From JANWXD01 sp035575135 (GTDB lineage: Bacteria > Acidobacteriota > Terriglobia > Bryobacterales > Bryobacteraceae), in NCBI GenBank assembly GCA_035575135.1, contig DATLYE010000050.1, positions 1 through 64,000 on the forward strand: a stretch of DNA of 64,000 bases, in the 5' to 3' direction. Positions 60,905 through 64,000 of the stretch are shown in pieces; the first letter of the stretch is position 1; each line of letters starts with the position of its first letter. The notes below the pieces were generated by a model. It searched no databases. It was not told the DNA's origin and saw only the letters and a list, made by a program, of their open reading frames with translations. The translations under genes and the position numbers were made by a program.

Positions 60905-61375
60905 TCAGGCCGCTTCCGCAGGCTTGAACGGCGTGGGGGACTTGTCCAGCTCCAGACTCAGATAATTGATGTAGAGTCGCAACACGTCTGCCGGGAAGCG
61001 CTCTTTGAACTGCTCATAGACGCGCTGCTGCCACCCCGGCGTAAGGTACGGCGTGGCGTCCAGATCTTTGGCGAAGAACCCGTCCTCGTTCGGGACCCCC
61101 AGAAAATCCAGCACCGCACGGATCAGATCCAGATGCGAAAGCAGGATGGCCTGCGCCAGATCTCTGGCGAACTCCTCGTCGCGTTCCTCCAGCCGGGCCC
61201 AGAAGCGCCGCCCGCTGCGCCGGAGTGTTTCCGCGTTCAGCTTGTGCAGGTGCGCCCGCACCTTGAAGGACTCATAGAGCTGGTAAGTTCGCAGTTTCCC
61301 GATGGAAATCGCACGGATGAGCCCTTCCAGGCGCTCCGGACCCAGATCCAGAAAGACTTCCGAAAGACGCATCAA
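60905..61375 (-). CDS. conserved hypothetical helical protein upstream of the AAA/VWA pair
   Basis: 156 residues, predicted mostly alpha-helical, no signal or membrane segment: MRLSEVFLDLGPERLEGLIR, then GKLRTYQLYESFKVRAHLHK and FFAKDLDATPYLTPGWQQRV. No family was recognised. Same strand as the AAA ATPase, 72 bases before it, so it is a likely third member of that locus. The start may be the second Met at 61372. It diverges from purA. Confidence 0.75.
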   Translation of the reverse strand: MMRLSEVFLDLGPERLEGLIRAISIGKLRTYQLYESFKVRAHLHKLNAETLRRSGRRFWARLEERDEEFARDLAQAILLSHLDLIRAVLDFLGVPNEDGFFAKDLDATPYLTPGWQQRVYEQFKERFPADVLRLYINYLSLELDKSPTPFKPAEAA

Positions 61376-61428
61376 GGCCAGCGTAGCACGCCGCTGCGAT
61401 ACAATAAGACGTTTTCCCCCTCAGAGTT

Positions 61429-62739
61429 ATGAGCAATATCGTGGTCCTCGGCGCGCAGTGGGGCGACGAGGGAAAAGGCAAGATTGTGGACCTGTTCTGC
61501 GAGCGATTCGACATCGTCGCGCGCTACCAGGGAGGCCACAACGCAGGCCACACCGTGCGGATCGGTTCGCACCGCTTTATTTTGAAACTGTTGCCCACCG
61601 GCATCCTGCGGGCCGACAAGCAGGCCGTCATCGGCAACGGCGTGGTGATAGATCCCGTGGCGCTGCTTGAGGAGATCCGCGAGCTGGAACGCGCCGGCGT
61701 GACCGTCAACGGAAGACTGGCCATCAGCAACCGCGCCCACGTGATTTTTCCCTTCCACCGTCTCGTGGAAAAGATCTCCGAAGCGCGCCCGGATCGGGTG
61801 GCAATCGGCACGACCTCCCGAGGCATCGGCCCCTGCTACGAAGACAAGATCGGACGCCGCGGCATCCGGATGGGCGATTTACTGGACCGCGATAACTTCC
61901 CGCAACTCTACCGCCTTCTGGCCGAGGATAAAGAAATACTGGCCCGGGCGTTTCGGATCAAAGATCCCATTGATTTCGATGCGATCCGCCGCCAGTATGA
62001 GCAACTCGGAGAGTGCCTGCGCCCGATGGTGTGCGACACGGCCGCTCTGCTCAATCGGGCCATCGCTTCCGGACGGCGCGTGCTGTTTGAAGGCGCCCAG
62101 GGCACGATGCTGGACATTGATCATGGCACGTATCCCTTCGTCACATCCTCCAACGCGACGGCCGGCGGCGTGGCGACCGGCACCGGCGTGCCTCCCACCC
62201 GCATCGGAGGCGTCATCGGCGTCTCCAAGGCTTATACCACCCGCGTGGGCGGCGGCCCCTTCCCGACGGAGGCGAGGGGCGAGGAAGGCAATCGCATCCG
62301 CGAGGCCGGCAACGAATTCGGAGCCGTCACCGGCAGGCCCCGCCGCTGCGGTTGGTTCGACGTCCCGGTGGTCCGCTACACCGCCATGATCAACGGCTTC
62401 GACAGCCTCGTCATCACCAAGCTCGACGTTCTCGATGAGCTCGAGGAGATCCCCGTGTGCGTGGCCTACCGGCTCGGGGGCAAAGACATCACCGAGATGC
62501 CCGCCACGCACCGGGCGATGGAGGCCGTCGAGCCGGTCTATGAACGCTTGCCCGGCTGGCGGTGCACCACGTCCGGGATCACGCGCTACGAGGAACTGCC
62601 GGCCCGGGCGCGCCACTATCTCGAGTTTCTCGCGCAGCGGACGGGCGTGGAAATCGGCTGCATTTCCACCGGACCCGAACGCGCCCAGACCATCATCGTC
62701 CCCGGTTCCAAACTAGAGGCCCTGTTGGCCGGTAACTGA
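61429..62739 (+). CDS. purA: adenylosuccinate synthase
   Basis: 436 residues. VVLGAQWGDEGKGKIVDLFC is the P-loop-like GTP site, AGHTVRIGSHRFILKLLPTG, TTSRGIGPCYEDKIGRRGIR, LFEGAQGTMLDIDHGTYPFV and TGRPRRCGWFDVPVVRYTAM are diagnostic. It joins IMP and aspartate with GTP in AMP synthesis. TACAAT (61400-61405) is a plausible -10 box upstream. Ends four bases before a convergent small gene. Confidence 0.97.
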   Translation: MSNIVVLGAQWGDEGKGKIVDLFCERFDIVARYQGGHNAGHTVRIGSHRFILKLLPTGILRADKQAVIGNGVVIDPVALLEEIRELERAGVTVNGRLAISNRAHVIFPFHRLVEKISEARPDRVAIGTTSRGIGPCYEDKIGRRGIRMGDLLDRDNFPQLYRLLAEDKEILARAFRIKDPIDFDAIRRQYEQLGECLRPMVCDTAALLNRAIASGRRVLFEGAQGTMLDIDHGTYPFVTSSNATAGGVATGTGVPPTRIGGVIGVSKAYTTRVGGGPFPTEARGEEGNRIREAGNEFGAVTGRPRRCGWFDVPVVRYTAMINGFDSLVITKLDVLDELEEIPVCVAYRLGGKDITEMPATHRAMEAVEPVYERLPGWRCTTSGITRYEELPARARHYLEFLAQRTGVEIGCISTGPERAQTIIVPGSKLEALLAGN

Positions 62740-62742
62740 AAG

Positions 62743-63087
62743 TTAAACCGCTCCCACCCGGCGGCCGTCGAGAAAGCACGCCACGTTGCAGCGCGTGGCC
62801 TCCTCTGCGGTGTTGCCCACTAACTCGTTGCCCGCCACTGCCGGTATGACATCCTGGCCCGTGGCCTTCGCGAGCAACTCGGCACGCTTGGCCGCGCGGC
62901 GAACGTCAAACTCGTCCACCGCCTCGGACACTTCGACGGCAAGGTACGCCTCTTCGGCATCCGGATGGCCTTGTACGATCACGTCCAGGCGGAGAATCTC
63001 ATCCCTTTCCTGACGCGTGATCAAACCCGCATCCTGTGCGTCGTCCAGTTTCAGTATCAACCGGGCTCCGATCGCCTGCGTTTTCAC
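62743..63087 (-). CDS. small conserved protein coupled to galT, possible nuclease-like fold
   Basis: 114 residues. GTG at 63087 overlaps the galT stop (GTGA), giving strong translational coupling. The core AEEAYLAVEVSEAVDEFDVR then RAAKRAELLAKATGQDVIPA and VAGNELVGNTAEEATRCNV resembles the C-terminal half of uncharacterised proteins with the pattern E-V-S-x(6)-D-V-x-R-A-x-x-R-A, related in form to PD-(D/E)xK-type folds. Here the usual longer N-terminal coiled-coil part is missing, so it is either a short form or a truncation. Function unknown. Confidence 0.65.
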   Translation of the reverse strand: MKTQAIGARLILKLDDAQDAGLITRQERDEILRLDVIVQGHPDAEEAYLAVEVSEAVDEFDVRRAAKRAELLAKATGQDVIPAVAGNELVGNTAEEATRCNVACFLDGRRVGAV

Positions 63088-64000
63088 ACCAGGCCGGCTT
63101 CTCGCAGGAACGTGGCGGCCACCTCCGGCGGCGTCGGGTTGATGTAGAAGCCTGCGCCCCATTCAAAACCCGCCACCCGGGTCAGGCGAGGAATCAGCTC
63201 GATATGCCAGTGATAATGCGTCATCGCCCCCTCCTGAACCGGCGCCGTATGCAGCATGAGATTATAGGCAGGACGTTCTAACACCTTGTCAATCTTTCGG
63301 ATCAGGACGCGCAACACCCAGGCGAGGTTCTGGATCGCAGGCGCTTCGGCCGCCTCGAAATGCGAATGGTGGCGCTTCGGCACGACCCAGGTCTCAAAGG
63401 GGAAGCGGGCGGCATACGGCGCAACCGCCAGGTGATGATCGCTCTCCAGAATCACCCGCGGCCCGGATTCCATCTCCTGGCGGACGATGTCGCAGAAGAT
63501 ACAGCGTTCCTTGAAGTCGTAGTACCTCCGGGCGCCGTCCATTTCCTCCTGCACCCGTTTGGGGACCACCGGCAGGGCGATGAGTTGCGAATGCGTGTGC
63601 TCGAGCGACGCCCCCGCGGCTTCGCCGTGGTTCTTGAACACCAGGATGTAACGCAGGCGGACGTCCTTGCGCAGATCCAGGATACGGTCGCGAAAAGCCC
63701 AAAGGACCTCTTCGACCTGCTTTTCCGTGAGGTCCCCGAAGGTGCGCTGATGGTCGGGAGTCTCGATGATCACCTCGTGCGCCCCCACGCCGTTCATCTT
63801 GTCGTAGAGCCCCTCCCCCTGCCGGTTCAGCTCTCCCTCAACACGCAACGCCGGAAATTTGTTCGGTACGACGCGGACGCGCCAGCCGGGCTCGTTGGGC
63901 CCGCCGCTGTCGCGGTAGGCCAGGATCTCCGGAGGTGTCTTCTGCTCGTTACCGGGACAAAAAGGGCACAGGCGCGCGCCTTGAGGAACCACGTGCTCCC
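63084..64000 (-). CDS. galT: galactose-1-phosphate uridylyltransferase, cut at the window end
   Basis: The frame stays open to base 64000, so the N-terminus is outside the window. Zn-site LCPFCPGNE, nucleophile histidine in SLEHTHSQLIALPVVP, and HYHWHIELIPRLTRVAGFEW with late FEWGAGFYINPTPPEVAATF are visible, as in the compact T. maritima type GalT. It transfers UMP between UDP-glucose and galactose 1-phosphate in the Leloir pathway. Coupled at its 3' end to the small gene at 62743-63087. Confidence 0.9.
   Translation of the reverse strand, partial: EHVVPQGARLCPFCPGNEQKTPPEILAYRDSGGPNEPGWRVRVVPNKFPALRVEGELNRQGEGLYDKMNGVGAHEVIIETPDHQRTFGDLTEKQVEEVLWAFRDRILDLRKDVRLRYILVFKNHGEAAGASLEHTHSQLIALPVVPKRVQEEMDGARRYYDFKERCIFCDIVRQEMESGPRVILESDHHLAVAPYAARFPFETWVVPKRHHSHFEAAEAPAIQNLAWVLRVLIRKIDKVLERPAYNLMLHTAPVQEGAMTHYHWHIELIPRLTRVAGFEWGAGFYINPTPPEVAATFLREAGLV

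Overview
The window is a GC-rich, densely packed chromosomal segment that looks like an Acidobacteriota genome of the Solibacter/Bryobacter type (inference, not a database result). The clues are an Oar-like TonB-dependent receptor with an N-terminal carboxypeptidase-regulatory domain, several Tat-exported Gfo/Idh/MocA oxidoreductases, a DUF1080 protein, acidobacterial-style secreted hypothetical proteins, and an in-frame UGA that reads as selenocysteine. No rRNA, tRNA, CRISPR array, insertion sequence or prophage was recognised.

Layout. 1-5030: a gene tail, a DapA-family lyase, then a minus-strand block hemD-atpZ-atpI-atpB-atpE with an inverted-repeat element after it, preceded by a Tat-exported oxidoreductase. 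5203-7634: a selenocysteine-containing peroxiredoxin-like protein with a candidate bacterial SECIS hairpin, a Tat-exported beta-propeller and an acetamidase/formamidase-like protein. 7683-14065: membrane proteins, glpD, a YihY-type protein and an NfrB-like glycosyltransferase with a C-terminal MshEN-like domain. 14114-18386: araD, an ankyrin protein and a NarL-type two-component system. 18539-25653: a TIM-barrel isomerase, sppA, an NCS1-type permease with a small partner, a RimI-like acetyltransferase, a second YihY protein and a second Gfo/Idh/MocA protein. 25820-34608: a secreted hypothetical protein, a mutarotase-like protein, a threonine-dehydratase-like enzyme, a DegT aminotransferase, recA, a copper P-type ATPase with a small YHS protein, and a PLP decarboxylase. 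34605-43066: esterase, DapA-like lyase, Gfo oxidoreductase and DUF1080 protein (probable sugar-derivative metabolism), then hutH, a SpoU methyltransferase and gamma-glutamyltransferase.

43063-49658 is a well-defined regulatory unit: a TonB-dependent receptor and a GH127 glycosidase run on the minus strand, a LacI-family regulator runs divergently, and the short gap between them holds overlapping sigma70-type promoters and three AAnCGnTT operator-like sites. Together with araD elsewhere in the window this suggests L-arabinofuranoside uptake and breakdown, although the substrate is inferred.

49633-64000 is mostly housekeeping: a TPR protein, psd-pssA, a catalytically degenerate aspartate-semialdehyde-dehydrogenase-like protein, lptE, holA, rpsT, a decayed DUF5615 (PIN-like) relic, a secreted propeller, a mannonate-dehydratase-like protein, an AAA ATPase/VWA protein pair with a small upstream gene, purA, and galT (cut by the window end) translationally coupled to a small conserved protein.

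The most interesting items are the selenoprotein and its SECIS, the LacI operator/promoter architecture, the atp block without F1 genes whose c subunit has a Glu-Ser ion site, the likely leaderless promoters, and the DUF5615 relic.
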